Part shown: positions 16,598 to 26,067 of the stretch, piece by piece | Numbering within the stretch: position 1 is the stretch's first letter | Layout of the letters: the number at the start of each line of letters is the position of its first letter | From: Hymenobacter terricola | Lineage (GTDB): Bacteria; Bacteroidota; Bacteroidia; Cytophagales; Hymenobacteraceae | Length of the DNA: 64,000 nucleotides | Direction: 5' to 3' | Assembly: GCF_017921975.2 (NCBI RefSeq) | Contig: NZ_JAGEMO020000009.1 | Location: 124,001-188,000, forward strand | Translations under genes and position numbers: made by a program | Notes under the pieces: generated by a model | The model's database searches: none | Told to the model about the DNA's origin: nothing | The model's input: the letters and a program-made list of their open reading frames with translations, nothing else

Positions 16598-19033
16598 TTA
16601 TTTGCGAATCAACGCGCCCGCCTGTTTCTCAAATTGGGCGATGAGTTTCTGCATCACCTGGTCGATGGCCTGCTCACTGAGCGTCTGGCTGAAATCCTGC
16701 AAAGTGAAGCTCACCGAGTACGATTTTTTGCCCGCGCCGAGGTTCTCGCCGGCGTACACGTCGAACACGTTCACGCTTTGCAGCAGCTTCTTCTCAGTGC
16801 GCTGGGCAATCTGGCGCAACTGGTCGAAAGTCACCGATGCATCCACCACGATGCTCAAGTCGCGGCGCACTTCCGGGAATTTGGGCAGCTCGCGGGCCGC
16901 CAGCGTGGGCTTATATTTCTTGCTCAGCGCGTCCCAGTCCAGCTCGGCGTACCACACCGGCTGCGTCACATCGAGCCGCTTCAGCACCGAGGCCGACACG
17001 GCCCCGAACTGCGCCACCGGCTGGTTGTGCACCAGCAGCGCGAGGCCGCCGGCCAGGTACTCGTGCTGCACCGGCTGCGAGGCCGCGCCGCCGAAGCCCA
17101 GGGCCGCCAGCACCTGCTGCACGGCATTGGCCAGGTCGTGGAAGGCTGCTTTTTCCGACTTGTATTGCCAGGTTTCGCCCTCGGCGTTGCCGGTCAGGTA
17201 AATCACCAACTTGTTCTTCTCGTGGTATTTCCCGCTCTCGCTCTGCGAGTAGATTTTGCCGAATTCGTACAGCTTCAAATCCCGCTGGCGGCGGTTGATG
17301 TTGTATCGGATTACTTCCAGGCCCGAATGCAGCATCGAGGGCCGCATGGCGTTCAAATCAACGCTGTTATAATTGAGGATGCGCACCAATGAGCCATCTG
17401 CTTCGCCCTCTGTATCGAAGTACAGCGAGTTGGTGAGCGAGTTGGTCAGAATCTCCGAATAGCCCTGCCCGCTGAGCAGCGAGGCAATTTTCACGCGCGT
17501 CACCTCGGGGTCGGGGTTCGGGAATTTGGCCAGGAATGAAGCCGAGTTATTCGGCCGCAACGCCACGTTGTTGTAGCCGTAAATCCGCAGAATTTCCTCG
17601 ATGATATCGGCCTCACGGGTCACGTCCACTTTGTGCGGCGGCACCAGAAGCTGCCAGGTTTCCTGGCCGTTCTCGTCGAGGCTTTCCTCGGCGATTTTAA
17701 TATCCAAATCGGTTAGAATCTGATGGATGCGCTCGGGGGCGATGTACTGGCCCACCAGCCGCTCCACGCGCGGCAGCCGCAGCCGTACGATGATGGATTC
17801 GATGGGCGCAGGGTATTCATCCACGACGGGCGCGGCGATGGTTGCTCCCGCTACTTCCTGGAGCAGCAGCGCCGCCCGTTGCAGCGCCACCAGCACCATA
17901 TTGGGGTCGGTGCCGCGCTCGAAGCGGAACGAGGCGTCGGTTTTCAGCTGGTGCGTTTGGGAGGTGCGGCGCACGGCAGCGGGGCTGAAATAGGCGCTTT
18001 CCAGGAACACGCGGGTGGTGGCTTCGCTCACGCCTGACGTTTTGCCGCCGAACACGCCGGCCAGCGCCATCGGCGTGCCATCGGCATCGGCAATCACCAA
18101 ATCCTCGGCTTTAAGCGGGCGCTCCACGCCGTCCAGGGTCACGAATTTCTCGCCGGCCTCGGCACGTTTCACGCGAATCCGGCCGCCGGTAATCTGGTCG
18201 GCGTCGAAGGCGTGCAGGGGCTGGCCCAGCTCGTGCAGCACGAAGTTGGTCACGTCCACCACGTTGTTGATGGCGGAGAGGCCGATGCTGCGCAGGCGGC
18301 GCTGCAACCACTCCGGCGACGGGCCGACATGTACATTTTCCAGCAGCAGGCCGGCGTAGCGCGGGCAGGCTTCGGCGTCTTCAATGGATACCTTGATGTT
18401 CGACGCGGCCGATTCCGGCGCAACGAACCCGCTCACATCCGGCAGGTGGCAGGGCTGGCGCAGCAGGGCGCGCAGCTCGCGGGCCACGCCGTAGTGCGAG
18501 GCGGCATCGGCCCGGTTGGGCGTGAGGCCGATTTCGTACACCGTATCCGAGCCCAGGCCGAAATAGTCGGCGGCGGGCGTGCCATTGGGCAGCTCGGTGG
18601 TCAGCACCATGATGCCGGCGTGCGAGGTGCCCAGGCCGATTTCGTCCTCCGCGCAAATCATGCCTTCGGAAGCCGCGCCGCGAATTTTGCTTTTCTTGAT
18701 TTTGAACGGCTCGCCCTGCGCGGGGTAGAGCGTGGCGCCTTCGAGGGCCACCACCACGCGCTGGCCGGCGGCCACGTTGGGCGCGCCGCACACAATCTGG
18801 CGCGGGGTGCCGTCGCCCACGTCCACGGTGGTCAGGCTCAGCTTGTCGGCGTCGGGGTGGGCTTCGCGGGTGAGCACGGTGCCCAGCACCAGGCCGCGCA
18901 GGCCGCCGGGAATGCTTTCCAGCTCCTCCGCGCTTTCCACTTCCAGGCCCGAGCCGGTGAGCAGGGCGCCAATTTCGGCGGCAGGTTTATCGGTAGGAAT
19001 GAGGGTTTTAAGCCAGTCGAGGGAAATACGCAT
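16598..19033 (-). CDS. pheT: Phenylalanine-tRNA ligase beta subunit
   Basis: The 811-residue protein matches bacterial PheT along its length. It starts MRISLDWLKTLI; a tRNA-binding OB domain (about 40-150) contains HPDADKLSL and a CGAPN segment; B3/B4 has the LTPNRADA motif; B5 and the catalytic-like core follow; and the last 90 residues form the anticodon-binding FDX-ACB domain (FPEVRRDLSIVVD, SFTLQDFSQTL). It pairs with PheS, encoded elsewhere, to charge tRNA-Phe. Confidence 0.97.
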   Translation of the reverse strand: MRISLDWLKTLIPTDKPAAEIGALLTGSGLEVESAEELESIPGGLRGLVLGTVLTREAHPDADKLSLTTVDVGDGTPRQIVCGAPNVAAGQRVVVALEGATLYPAQGEPFKIKKSKIRGAASEGMICAEDEIGLGTSHAGIMVLTTELPNGTPAADYFGLGSDTVYEIGLTPNRADAASHYGVARELRALLRQPCHLPDVSGFVAPESAASNIKVSIEDAEACPRYAGLLLENVHVGPSPEWLQRRLRSIGLSAINNVVDVTNFVLHELGQPLHAFDADQITGGRIRVKRAEAGEKFVTLDGVERPLKAEDLVIADADGTPMALAGVFGGKTSGVSEATTRVFLESAYFSPAAVRRTSQTHQLKTDASFRFERGTDPNMVLVALQRAALLLQEVAGATIAAPVVDEYPAPIESIIVRLRLPRVERLVGQYIAPERIHQILTDLDIKIAEESLDENGQETWQLLVPPHKVDVTREADIIEEILRIYGYNNVALRPNNSASFLAKFPNPDPEVTRVKIASLLSGQGYSEILTNSLTNSLYFDTEGEADGSLVRILNYNSVDLNAMRPSMLHSGLEVIRYNINRRQRDLKLYEFGKIYSQSESGKYHEKNKLVIYLTGNAEGETWQYKSEKAAFHDLANAVQQVLAALGFGGAASQPVQHEYLAGGLALLVHNQPVAQFGAVSASVLKRLDVTQPVWYAELDWDALSKKYKPTLAARELPKFPEVRRDLSIVVDASVTFDQLRQIAQRTEKKLLQSVNVFDVYAGENLGAGKKSYSVSFTLQDFSQTLSEQAIDQVMQKLIAQFEKQAGALIRK

Positions 19034-19250
19034 TGGTCGTGGTCGGGTGTTAGGTGTCAGCTGTCAGGCCGCTGACGACGGGGCAAAGGTACGGCGGGGC
19101 GAAATGACTGAATTGGAGGGCGCTGGCATATATTTGCTAAGGGCCGGTTTGTGGCGGCTGCCTTGTTGCAACGGTCATGCTTCAACAAGCCCAGCACGAC
19201 CGTTCTGCCTCATTCTTTCCATTTCTCTCACCTTTACCTCCTCCTGCATC

Positions 19251-19898
19251 ATGCCCTTCGTCAACAAAGGCTTCCACGCCAAGCGGCCCACTGATGGCGG
19301 CCACAAGCTGCCGCCCGGCCAGTATGAAACCCAGGATTTTCCCGTGCTCACAGCCGGGCCCACGCCGCGCATTCCGCTGGTGAACTGGGAGTTTCGGCTC
19401 GAAGGACTGGTGGAAAATCCGGCGAAGTGGAGCTGGAACGAATTCAACGCCCTGCCGCAGCAGAGCTTCAATCCCGACATTCACTGCGTCACGAAGTGGT
19501 CGAAATTCGACACCAAATGGCGCGGCGTCAGCCTCGATACGCTGCTGGAACACGTCCAGCTCAAGCCCGAAGCGCAGTTTGTAATGGCCTTTTCCTACGG
19601 CGGCTACACCACCAACCTGCCGCTGGCCGACCTGCGCAACGGCCAGGCGTTCATCGGTTTGGAGTTCGAAGGCAAGCCGCTGGCGGCCGAGCACGGCGGC
19701 CCGGCGCGGCTGGTGGTGCCGCACCTCTATTTCTGGAAAAGCGCCAAATGGGTGCAGGGCCTGCGCTTCATGGCCCAGAACGAGCCCGGCTTCTGGGAGG
19801 AAAACGGCTACAGCATATACGGCGACCCCTGGAAGGAGCAGCGCTACGGCAGCGACGACGACGCGGACGGCGCATCCACGAACAGCTTCCGCCTGTGA
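19251..19898 (+). CDS. Sulfite-oxidase-like molybdopterin oxidoreductase
   Basis: The 215-residue product is a compact molybdopterin-binding protein of the sulfite oxidase fold. The likely molybdenum ligand is the Cys in IHCVTKWSKFDTKWRG, and the PLADL, GGPARLVVPHLYFWKSAKW and GYSIYGDPW segments are typical of the cytoplasmic sulfite-oxidase-like group. No Tat or Sec signal is visible (MPFVNKGFHAKRP), so it probably acts in the cytosol. Its stop codon overlaps the GTG start of an FNR-like reductase, suggesting that the two form one electron-transfer unit. The substrate is unknown. Confidence 0.85.
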   Translation: MPFVNKGFHAKRPTDGGHKLPPGQYETQDFPVLTAGPTPRIPLVNWEFRLEGLVENPAKWSWNEFNALPQQSFNPDIHCVTKWSKFDTKWRGVSLDTLLEHVQLKPEAQFVMAFSYGGYTTNLPLADLRNGQAFIGLEFEGKPLAAEHGGPARLVVPHLYFWKSAKWVQGLRFMAQNEPGFWEENGYSIYGDPWKEQRYGSDDDADGASTNSFRL

Positions 19899-20635
19899 GC
19901 CGGCTCGACTGGCAGCGGGCTACCATCACGGCCATCACGCCCGAAACGCCCCGTGTGAAAACGTTCACGCTGCGCCTGCCGCAGTGGACGCCCCACCGCG
20001 CCGGCCAGCATTACGACCTGCGCCTCACCGCTCCCGATGGCTACCAAACCGAGCGCAGCTACTCCATCGCCTCGCCCCCGGAGCAAACCGGCGAAATCGA
20101 CCTCACCGTGGAGCTGATTGACGAGGGCGAGGTGTCGGGCTACCTGTTCGATGGCGTGGCCGTGGGCGAGCAGCTGGAAGTGCGCGGGCCCATCGGCGGC
20201 TATTTTGTGTGGCCCGCCGGCCCGCCCGAAGCGCCGTTGCTGCTGGTGGCCGGCGGCTCGGGCGTGGTGCCGCTGATGGCCATGCTGCGCCACCGGCAGC
20301 GCGCCGGCCTGCGCAATCCGGCCGTGCTGCTGTTCAGCGTGCGTACCCCCGATGAGGTTATCTACCAGCGCGAACTGGAAGCCCTGGCTCTGGCCGACCC
20401 TGCTTTCACGCTGCTGCTCACCTACACCCGGCAAATCCCGGCCGGCTGGGCCGGTTACCGCCGCCGGCTCGATACCGCCATGCTGGCCGAGGCCGTGGGG
20501 CGCCTGCCCGGCCCGCCGCAATGCTACGTGTGCGGCCCCACCGGCCTGGTGGAAAGCGCCGCCACCTTGCTGCAAGCCCAGGGCCTGCCCGACGAGACCA
20601 TTCGCACCGAGCGGTTTGGGCCCACGGGCAGCTAG
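19895..20635 (+). CDS. FAD/NAD(P)-binding ferredoxin-reductase-like protein
   Basis: The GTG at 19895 overlaps the preceding stop (GTGA), giving 246 residues; no ATG fits better. Motifs follow the FNR family: RSYSIAS (FAD binding) near residue 50, LLVAGGSGVVPLMAMLRHR (NAD(P) nucleotide binding) near 110-130, and CYVCGPTGLVESA near 213. There is no 2Fe-2S domain. It probably passes electrons between NAD(P)H and the coupled molybdopterin protein. Confidence 0.85.
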   Translation: MSRLDWQRATITAITPETPRVKTFTLRLPQWTPHRAGQHYDLRLTAPDGYQTERSYSIASPPEQTGEIDLTVELIDEGEVSGYLFDGVAVGEQLEVRGPIGGYFVWPAGPPEAPLLLVAGGSGVVPLMAMLRHRQRAGLRNPAVLLFSVRTPDEVIYQRELEALALADPAFTLLLTYTRQIPAGWAGYRRRLDTAMLAEAVGRLPGPPQCYVCGPTGLVESAATLLQAQGLPDETIRTERFGPTGS

Positions 20636-20642
20636 GCAAAGG

Positions 20643-21254
20643 CTACTCGTGAAACGACTTTTCGCCGGCTGGAATGGCTACCTGGAGCCGGTTTTCGGCG
20701 GGCGGGACCGGGCAGCTGTAGTCGTTGTTGTAGGCGCAATAAGGGTTATAGGCGCGGTTGAAATCCAGCTTGATTTCCGTGGCGTTGGGCGCGGGCAGCG
20801 GCACGTCGAGGTAGCGGCCGCCGCCGTAGCTCTCGTGGCCGTTGGTGAGGTCGGTGAAGGGAATAAACAGCGTGGAATCGGTACCAGTGGCTTGGAGGTA
20901 GAGGGCCACTTGCTGGGGCTGGTTGGCAATCTGGAACCGGGCCTGGCCCCAGCGCAGGTACTTTTCGGCCCGGTTGGCGCTCATCTGAATCAGGAGCGTT
21001 TCGGGGCGCGCACTGCGCGAAATCGTGGCCTCGGCCACCAGCGCCAAGTCGGCGGGATAGTAGTTCAGGCTATCAAATACGGCCTTGTCGGCAGTGGCCA
21101 GCGGCGAGTTGGGGGACTGCCGGAATGTGCGGTTTTTTTCGCTACGGAACTGGCGCAGCTGCGCAAAGTAGACGCTGGAAAAGGGCTTGATTCCCCCCAG
21201 CGAATACAGAATAATGCCGATGAGCGCGGCGACGATGGCTACTTTCTTAATCAT
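20643..21254 (-). CDS. DUF1684 family protein
   Basis: The 203-residue product has an N-terminal hydrophobic anchor (IVAALIGIILYSLGG). The family core is clear: LFIPFTDLTNGHESYGGGRYL, then DFNRAYNPYCAYN and YSCPVPP, ending in VAIPAGEKSF. Members are widespread in Bacteroidota and actinobacteria, with no established function. It is convergent with the preceding oxidoreductase pair, with 7 bases between stops. Confidence 0.85.
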   Translation of the reverse strand: MIKKVAIVAALIGIILYSLGGIKPFSSVYFAQLRQFRSEKNRTFRQSPNSPLATADKAVFDSLNYYPADLALVAEATISRSARPETLLIQMSANRAEKYLRWGQARFQIANQPQQVALYLQATGTDSTLFIPFTDLTNGHESYGGGRYLDVPLPAPNATEIKLDFNRAYNPYCAYNNDYSCPVPPAENRLQVAIPAGEKSFHE

Positions 21255-21345
21255 GGGTAACGCCTTTTGGAAAAGGTAGCGACTGGCCGGCTAATCGGGC
21301 CGCTCGTGCAGCCACTACCGGCTGCTTTCCTACCTTGTTTGCCTC

Positions 21346-23808
21346 ATGCAAAAATTCGTTCTGCTACTGCTCGCGCTGGTCAGCGCTGCTTCTGCCACTG
21401 CCCAGCAACCGGCCACCACCGCTTATCGGGCCACCGAGCGCCAGGTCAACGACCTGGTGCACACCAGGCTGGAAGTGCGCTTCGACTACGCCAGGCGCTA
21501 CCTCTACGGCAAGGCCGAGCTGACGCTCAGGCCCCACGGCGGTGCCACCGATTCGCTGCGGCTCGATGCCAAAGGCATGGAAATCAAAGCAGTGGGTTTA
21601 ATGCAGGGCACGGTGACTCAGCCGCTGAAATATGACTACAATGGGCGGCAATTGCTGGTGCAACTGGGGCGTCTGATACCGGCCGGCGAGCCTTATACCG
21701 TTTACATCTCCTATGTCGCCAAGCCCGATGAACTGGATGCGAAAGGCAGCGAGGCCATCGGTGGTGCCAAGGGCCTGTACTTCATCAACCCCGACAGTGC
21801 CGTGGCCGGCAAGCCCGTGCAAATCTGGACGCAGGGCGAGACGGAATCTAATTCCGCCTGGTTCCCGACCATTGATAAGCCCAACCAGAAAACCACCACC
21901 GAAATCAGCCTGACCGTGCCCAGCAAGTACGTCACGCTCAGCAACGGCCGCCTGGCCAGCCAGACCCCCGCCGGACCCGGCCTGCGCACCGATACCTGGA
22001 AGCTCGACGAGCCCTGCGCGCCCTATCTGGTGATGCTGGCCGTGGGCGACTTCCGCATTACCAAAGACACCTGGCATGGCAAGGAAGTGAATTATTACCT
22101 CGAACCGCAATACGCGGCCCAGGCTCGCCGCATTTTTGGTCAAACGCCCGAAATGCTGGAGTTTTTCTCGCAGCGCCTCGGCGTGGCTTTTCCGTGGAAT
22201 AAGTACAGCCAGATTGTTTGCCGCGACTACGTGGCCGGCGCCATGGAAAATGCCTCGGCCTCGCTGTTTGGCGAGCAGGCCCAGGGCACGGCCCGCGAGC
22301 TGCTGGACTGGGAATACGCCGGCGTGGAGCGCGAAATCGCCCACGAGCTGTTCCACCACTGGTTCGGGGACTACGTGACCTGCGAAAGCTGGAGCAACCT
22401 GACCATGAACGAGTCGTTCGCCAATTTCAGCGAAGTGCTGTGGGCCGAGCACGCCCATGGCGCCGATGCCGGCGCCGAGCAGGCCGACCGCAGCCTGCGC
22501 ACCTACCTCCGCAGCCCCGGAAATTACCCGAAGCCGCTGGTGCGTTTTCAGTATGCCGACAAGGAGGACATGTTCGACGGCGTGACCTACCAGAAGGGCG
22601 GCAGCATCCTGAACATGCTGCGCGCTGAGTTGGGCGAGGACGTATTTTTCCGGGGCTTGCAGCGCTACCTCACGCAAAACGCCTTCGGCACCGGCGAGGC
22701 CCAGCAGCTGCGGCTGGCGCTGGAAGAAGCCTCGGGCCGCGACCTGAACTGGTTTTTTAATCAGTGGTACTACGGCGCGGGGCACCCCATTGTCACCATT
22801 GACTATCAGTGGGATGCCGCCCGTAAACGGCAGACCGTGGTAGTGCGCCAAACGCAGGCCGGCACGCCGTTCGTGCTGCCGCTCACGGTGGATGTCTACG
22901 CCAACGGTCGGGCCCGGCGCTACCCCGCTACCCTGCGCCACGCCGCGGACACGCTGTACTTTCCGGCCGCCACCCGGCCGGATTTGGTGAACGTAGACGC
23001 CGAAAAAGTGCTGGTCTGGCAGAAGCAGGACCACAAATCCCTGGCCGAATTTGCTTACCAATACCGCCACGCCCCGTACTACCTCGACCGGCGCGAAGCC
23101 CTCACCGCGGCCCAAACCCAGCTGGCCGACCCGCTGGCGCGTCAGGTTCTCGTCGCGGGCCTGACGGATAAATCGGCGGCCCTGCGCCAGATGGCCGTGG
23201 AACTGCTCAACCTCAAAAATGCCCCGCTCAGCAAAGCTGCGGCTCCGGCGCTGGCGAAGCTGGCGGCTACCGATTCGTCGGTGCAGGTGCGGGCGGCGGC
23301 CCTCACGGCGCTGGGCCCGTTGAAGGACAAGCGCTACACCGCGCTGTTTGCCAAAGCCCTCGCAAGTAAGTCGTATCGGGTGCAGGCAGCGGCGCTGCTG
23401 GGCCTGGCAGCTCTCGACCCGGCCCAGGCGCTGGCTCGCGCCTCGGCCTTCGAAGCCGATAACAAAGGAGCCCTGACGGTAGCGCTGGTGACGGTGTATG
23501 GCCAGGCCGGCAGCCCGGCGCAGTGGCCCCTGATGCTGGCCAAATACGATGCTGCTGGCCCCGGCGGGCGGTTCGATATGCTGCCCGGAATTGGCGAATT
23601 GCTGGGGCGTACCGACGATTCAGCGGCGCTGACGCAGGGCATTACCCGCATCAAGGAGTTGACGGTGAAGTATAAGCCCTATGTTAATTCCGAAGACATC
23701 ATTGGCTTGCTGAAGCAGGTGCAGCAACGGCAATCCACGCGGCCCAATGCCGTTGGAACAGCGGTTTTGGTAGAGCAGGCGGCGGCGGAAATTCGGGCGG
23801 CGAAGTAG
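21346..23808 (+). CDS. M1 family aminopeptidase with C-terminal HEAT-like repeats, exported
   Basis: The 820-residue protein has a signal peptide ending near residue 20 (SATAQ). The M1 core includes GAMENAS near residue 300, HELFH at 333-337 and the third zinc ligand Glu356 (MNES), the classic M1 spacing. After about residue 590 the sequence turns into alpha-helical repeats (alternating Ala/Leu-rich helices with DSSVQVRAAALTALG-type turns), i.e. HEAT-like repeats replacing the usual ERAP-type domain. It is likely a periplasmic aminopeptidase. Confidence 0.9.
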   Translation: MQKFVLLLLALVSAASATAQQPATTAYRATERQVNDLVHTRLEVRFDYARRYLYGKAELTLRPHGGATDSLRLDAKGMEIKAVGLMQGTVTQPLKYDYNGRQLLVQLGRLIPAGEPYTVYISYVAKPDELDAKGSEAIGGAKGLYFINPDSAVAGKPVQIWTQGETESNSAWFPTIDKPNQKTTTEISLTVPSKYVTLSNGRLASQTPAGPGLRTDTWKLDEPCAPYLVMLAVGDFRITKDTWHGKEVNYYLEPQYAAQARRIFGQTPEMLEFFSQRLGVAFPWNKYSQIVCRDYVAGAMENASASLFGEQAQGTARELLDWEYAGVEREIAHELFHHWFGDYVTCESWSNLTMNESFANFSEVLWAEHAHGADAGAEQADRSLRTYLRSPGNYPKPLVRFQYADKEDMFDGVTYQKGGSILNMLRAELGEDVFFRGLQRYLTQNAFGTGEAQQLRLALEEASGRDLNWFFNQWYYGAGHPIVTIDYQWDAARKRQTVVVRQTQAGTPFVLPLTVDVYANGRARRYPATLRHAADTLYFPAATRPDLVNVDAEKVLVWQKQDHKSLAEFAYQYRHAPYYLDRREALTAAQTQLADPLARQVLVAGLTDKSAALRQMAVELLNLKNAPLSKAAAPALAKLAATDSSVQVRAAALTALGPLKDKRYTALFAKALASKSYRVQAAALLGLAALDPAQALARASAFEADNKGALTVALVTVYGQAGSPAQWPLMLAKYDAAGPGGRFDMLPGIGELLGRTDDSAALTQGITRIKELTVKYKPYVNSEDIIGLLKQVQQRQSTRPNAVGTAVLVEQAAAEIRAAK

Positions 23809-23821
23809 CGGGATTTATTCC

Positions 23822-23855
23822 GAACGTCGTGCCGAGCGCAGCCGGGGCATGACGG
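23822..23855. repeat. Short GTCATGC-type palindromic repeat
   Basis: GAACGTCGTGCC followed by GAGCGCAGCC and GGCATGACGG forms a compact imperfect palindrome carrying the outer arms of the 3129-3231 repeat without its centre. It fills the space between the convergent M1 peptidase and radC genes. Confidence 0.6.
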
Positions 23856-23856
23856 T

Positions 23857-24600
23857 TTACAGCATGCCTTCGTCGGCAAAGCTGTAGTAGCCCTGGTCAG
23901 AATAAATGAGGTGGTCGAGGATGGGCAAGTCCAGAAAATTGCCGGCTTCTTTCAGCTTTTTGGTGAGTTGAATATCGGCGGCGCTGGGGTTGCGGTTGCC
24001 ACTGGGGTGGTTGTGCACCAGAATGATGCTGCTGGCCAGCTGCTCCAGGGCTTCCTTGAAAATCATTTTGGGGTCGGCCACGGTGCCGGCCACGCCGCCG
24101 CGGCTGATGGCCGTTTTGCGCATCACCACATTGGCCCGGTTGAGCAGAATGACCCAGAATTCCTCGTGCGGCAAGTCCATCAGGTTGGGCCGAATCAAAT
24201 TATAGATGTCGCGCGAGCAGGTGATGGTGGTGCGCGGGGCGGCGTCGGCTTCCTTGCGGCGGCGGCCCAGCTCCAGGGCCGCCACGATGCTGATGGCCTT
24301 GGCCTCCCCGATGCCGGGGTGGCGGCAGAGCTGCTTCACGCTTTCGCGGGCCAGCGCGTTCAGGTCGTTGTCCACGCCTTGCAGCATGAGCTTGGCTACG
24401 TCGACGGCGGATAATTTCACGGTGCCCGAGCCGAGCAGGATGGCAATCAGCTCGGCATCGGAAAGGGCGGCCCGGCCCTTGGCTTGCAGCTTTTCGCGGG
24501 GCCGGTCTTCCTCGGCCCAGCTCTTGATGCCCAGCGCGGTGGGCGCGGCGTAGGGTGGGGCAGGGGCAGGTGGTTCGGGCAGGCGGTCAGGCGTTTCCAT
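23857..24600 (-). CDS. radC: RadC family JAB-domain protein
   Basis: The 247-residue product has the RadC layout: an N-terminal UPF0758 region, a helix-hairpin-helix (HPGIGEAKA at 94-102) and a C-terminal JAB1/MPN+ domain with HNHPSG (His196, His198) and Asp209 as metal ligands. The conserved Glu lies in the preceding strand (PHEEFWVILLN). The name RadC is historical; a direct repair role is not established. Confidence 0.9.
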   Translation of the reverse strand: METPDRLPEPPAPAPPYAAPTALGIKSWAEEDRPREKLQAKGRAALSDAELIAILLGSGTVKLSAVDVAKLMLQGVDNDLNALARESVKQLCRHPGIGEAKAISIVAALELGRRRKEADAAPRTTITCSRDIYNLIRPNLMDLPHEEFWVILLNRANVVMRKTAISRGGVAGTVADPKMIFKEALEQLASSIILVHNHPSGNRNPSAADIQLTKKLKEAGNFLDLPILDHLIYSDQGYYSFADEGML

Positions 24601-24727
24601 GCGGTGTGGCTGGTGGCAGATTGTAAAAAGCTGACTAAATGTAAAGCAAAAGGCGCCTGACCGCGTTTAAACCCCAAGCCTGCTGCGGCGTTAAGCAACG
24701 GCAGAGCTGTTCGTATTATTTTTGATT

Positions 24728-25966
24728 ATGAGAAATCCTGTTGTGTTGTGGTTGGTGTTGGCCGTCGTATTTCTGGCCGAATGGTATGGATATCAGGCCG
24801 CGCGCACGCTGGCCCAGCACTGGTCGCCGGGCGGGCGCCGGGGCGTGGCGGTGGGTTACTGGCTGCTCACGCTGGGCGTGTGGGGCCTGGCCGTATGGGC
24901 CGGCACCACCCGGCAAACCGGCAACACCGTCCTGAAAAGCTACCTCCTGAGCCTGCCGCTGCTGCTGCTGGCGGCCAAGCTGGTGGTGTTCATTCCGCTG
25001 GTGCTGGAAGACCTCACCCGCTTCGGCCGGTGGGCCGTGAGCTCGGCCACGCGGCCGGTGGGGGTGGAAAGCGACGCCATTCCGCGCAGCGAATTTCTGG
25101 CGAAGCTAGCGCTGGGCCTGGGCGCAATTCCGTTTTTTGGCCTGCTGTGGGGCATGGTGAAGGGCGCGACGGACTACCAGGTGCGCCGCGTCACGCTGAA
25201 ATTCCCCAACCTGCCCGCCGCCTTCGACGGCTTCAAGGTGATACAGATTTCGGACCTGCACACCGGCAGCTTCAATTCGACCGAGCCGCTGCAACGGGCC
25301 GTGGCGATGATAAATAAGCAGGGCGCCGACCTCGTGCTGATGACCGGCGACCTGGTGAACAACCGCGCCACGGAGGTCGAGCCGCACATTCCGGCCTTGC
25401 AGCAAATCAAGTCCGAGCTGCCCATATTCAGTAGCCTCGGCAACCACGACTACGGCGACTACGTGCAGTGGACCAGTGCCGCCGAGAAGCGCGAAAACCT
25501 GGAGCGCCTCATGCGCAACCACGCCAAAATCGGTTGGACGCTGCTCAACGACACCAGCCACACCATCGAGCGGGGCGGCGATAAAATCTCCGTGCTGGGC
25601 GTGCAGAACTGGAGCAGCCACGCCAATTTCCCCAAGCACGGCAACCTGCCCAAGGCCCACGCCGCCAGCGGCGACGCGCCGTTCAAAATCCTGCTCTCGC
25701 ACGACCCCTCGCACTGGGAAGCCCAGGTGCTGAACTACCCGGACATCGACCTCACCCTCAGCGGGCACACCCACGGCATGCAGTTCGGCGTGAACCTGCC
25801 TTTCATGAAATGGAGCCCCGTGGAATACGTGTACAAGCAGTGGGCCGGGCTGTACGAAAAAGGCCGCCAAAAGCTGTACGTGAACGTGGGATTGGGCTTT
25901 TTGGGCTATCCGGGCCGGGTCGGGTTTCTGCCGGAAATCACGCTATTTGAATTACGGCGCGCCTAA
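24728..25966 (+). CDS. Membrane-anchored metallophosphoesterase
   Basis: The 412-residue protein (ATG at 24728) has three to four N-terminal transmembrane helices and a calcineurin-like phosphoesterase domain from about residue 155. Metal-binding motifs appear in order: SDLHTG, TGDLVNN, GNHDYGDY, LSHDP and SGHTHGMQFG. The order and the ending PGRVGFLPEI are typical of the YkuE/YaeI-type group, which acts on phosphoesters at the membrane surface. The natural substrate is not known. Confidence 0.88.
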   Translation: MRNPVVLWLVLAVVFLAEWYGYQAARTLAQHWSPGGRRGVAVGYWLLTLGVWGLAVWAGTTRQTGNTVLKSYLLSLPLLLLAAKLVVFIPLVLEDLTRFGRWAVSSATRPVGVESDAIPRSEFLAKLALGLGAIPFFGLLWGMVKGATDYQVRRVTLKFPNLPAAFDGFKVIQISDLHTGSFNSTEPLQRAVAMINKQGADLVLMTGDLVNNRATEVEPHIPALQQIKSELPIFSSLGNHDYGDYVQWTSAAEKRENLERLMRNHAKIGWTLLNDTSHTIERGGDKISVLGVQNWSSHANFPKHGNLPKAHAASGDAPFKILLSHDPSHWEAQVLNYPDIDLTLSGHTHGMQFGVNLPFMKWSPVEYVYKQWAGLYEKGRQKLYVNVGLGFLGYPGRVGFLPEITLFELRRA

Positions 25967-26067
25967 GTAATTAAGCATTTCCGGAAAGCAGGAGGAAACA
26001 TCCGCCGCGACATTGCCGTAAAGCGCCCCCAAACCAATTACGGTTCTTCTTTCACCTTGCTTTTGTT

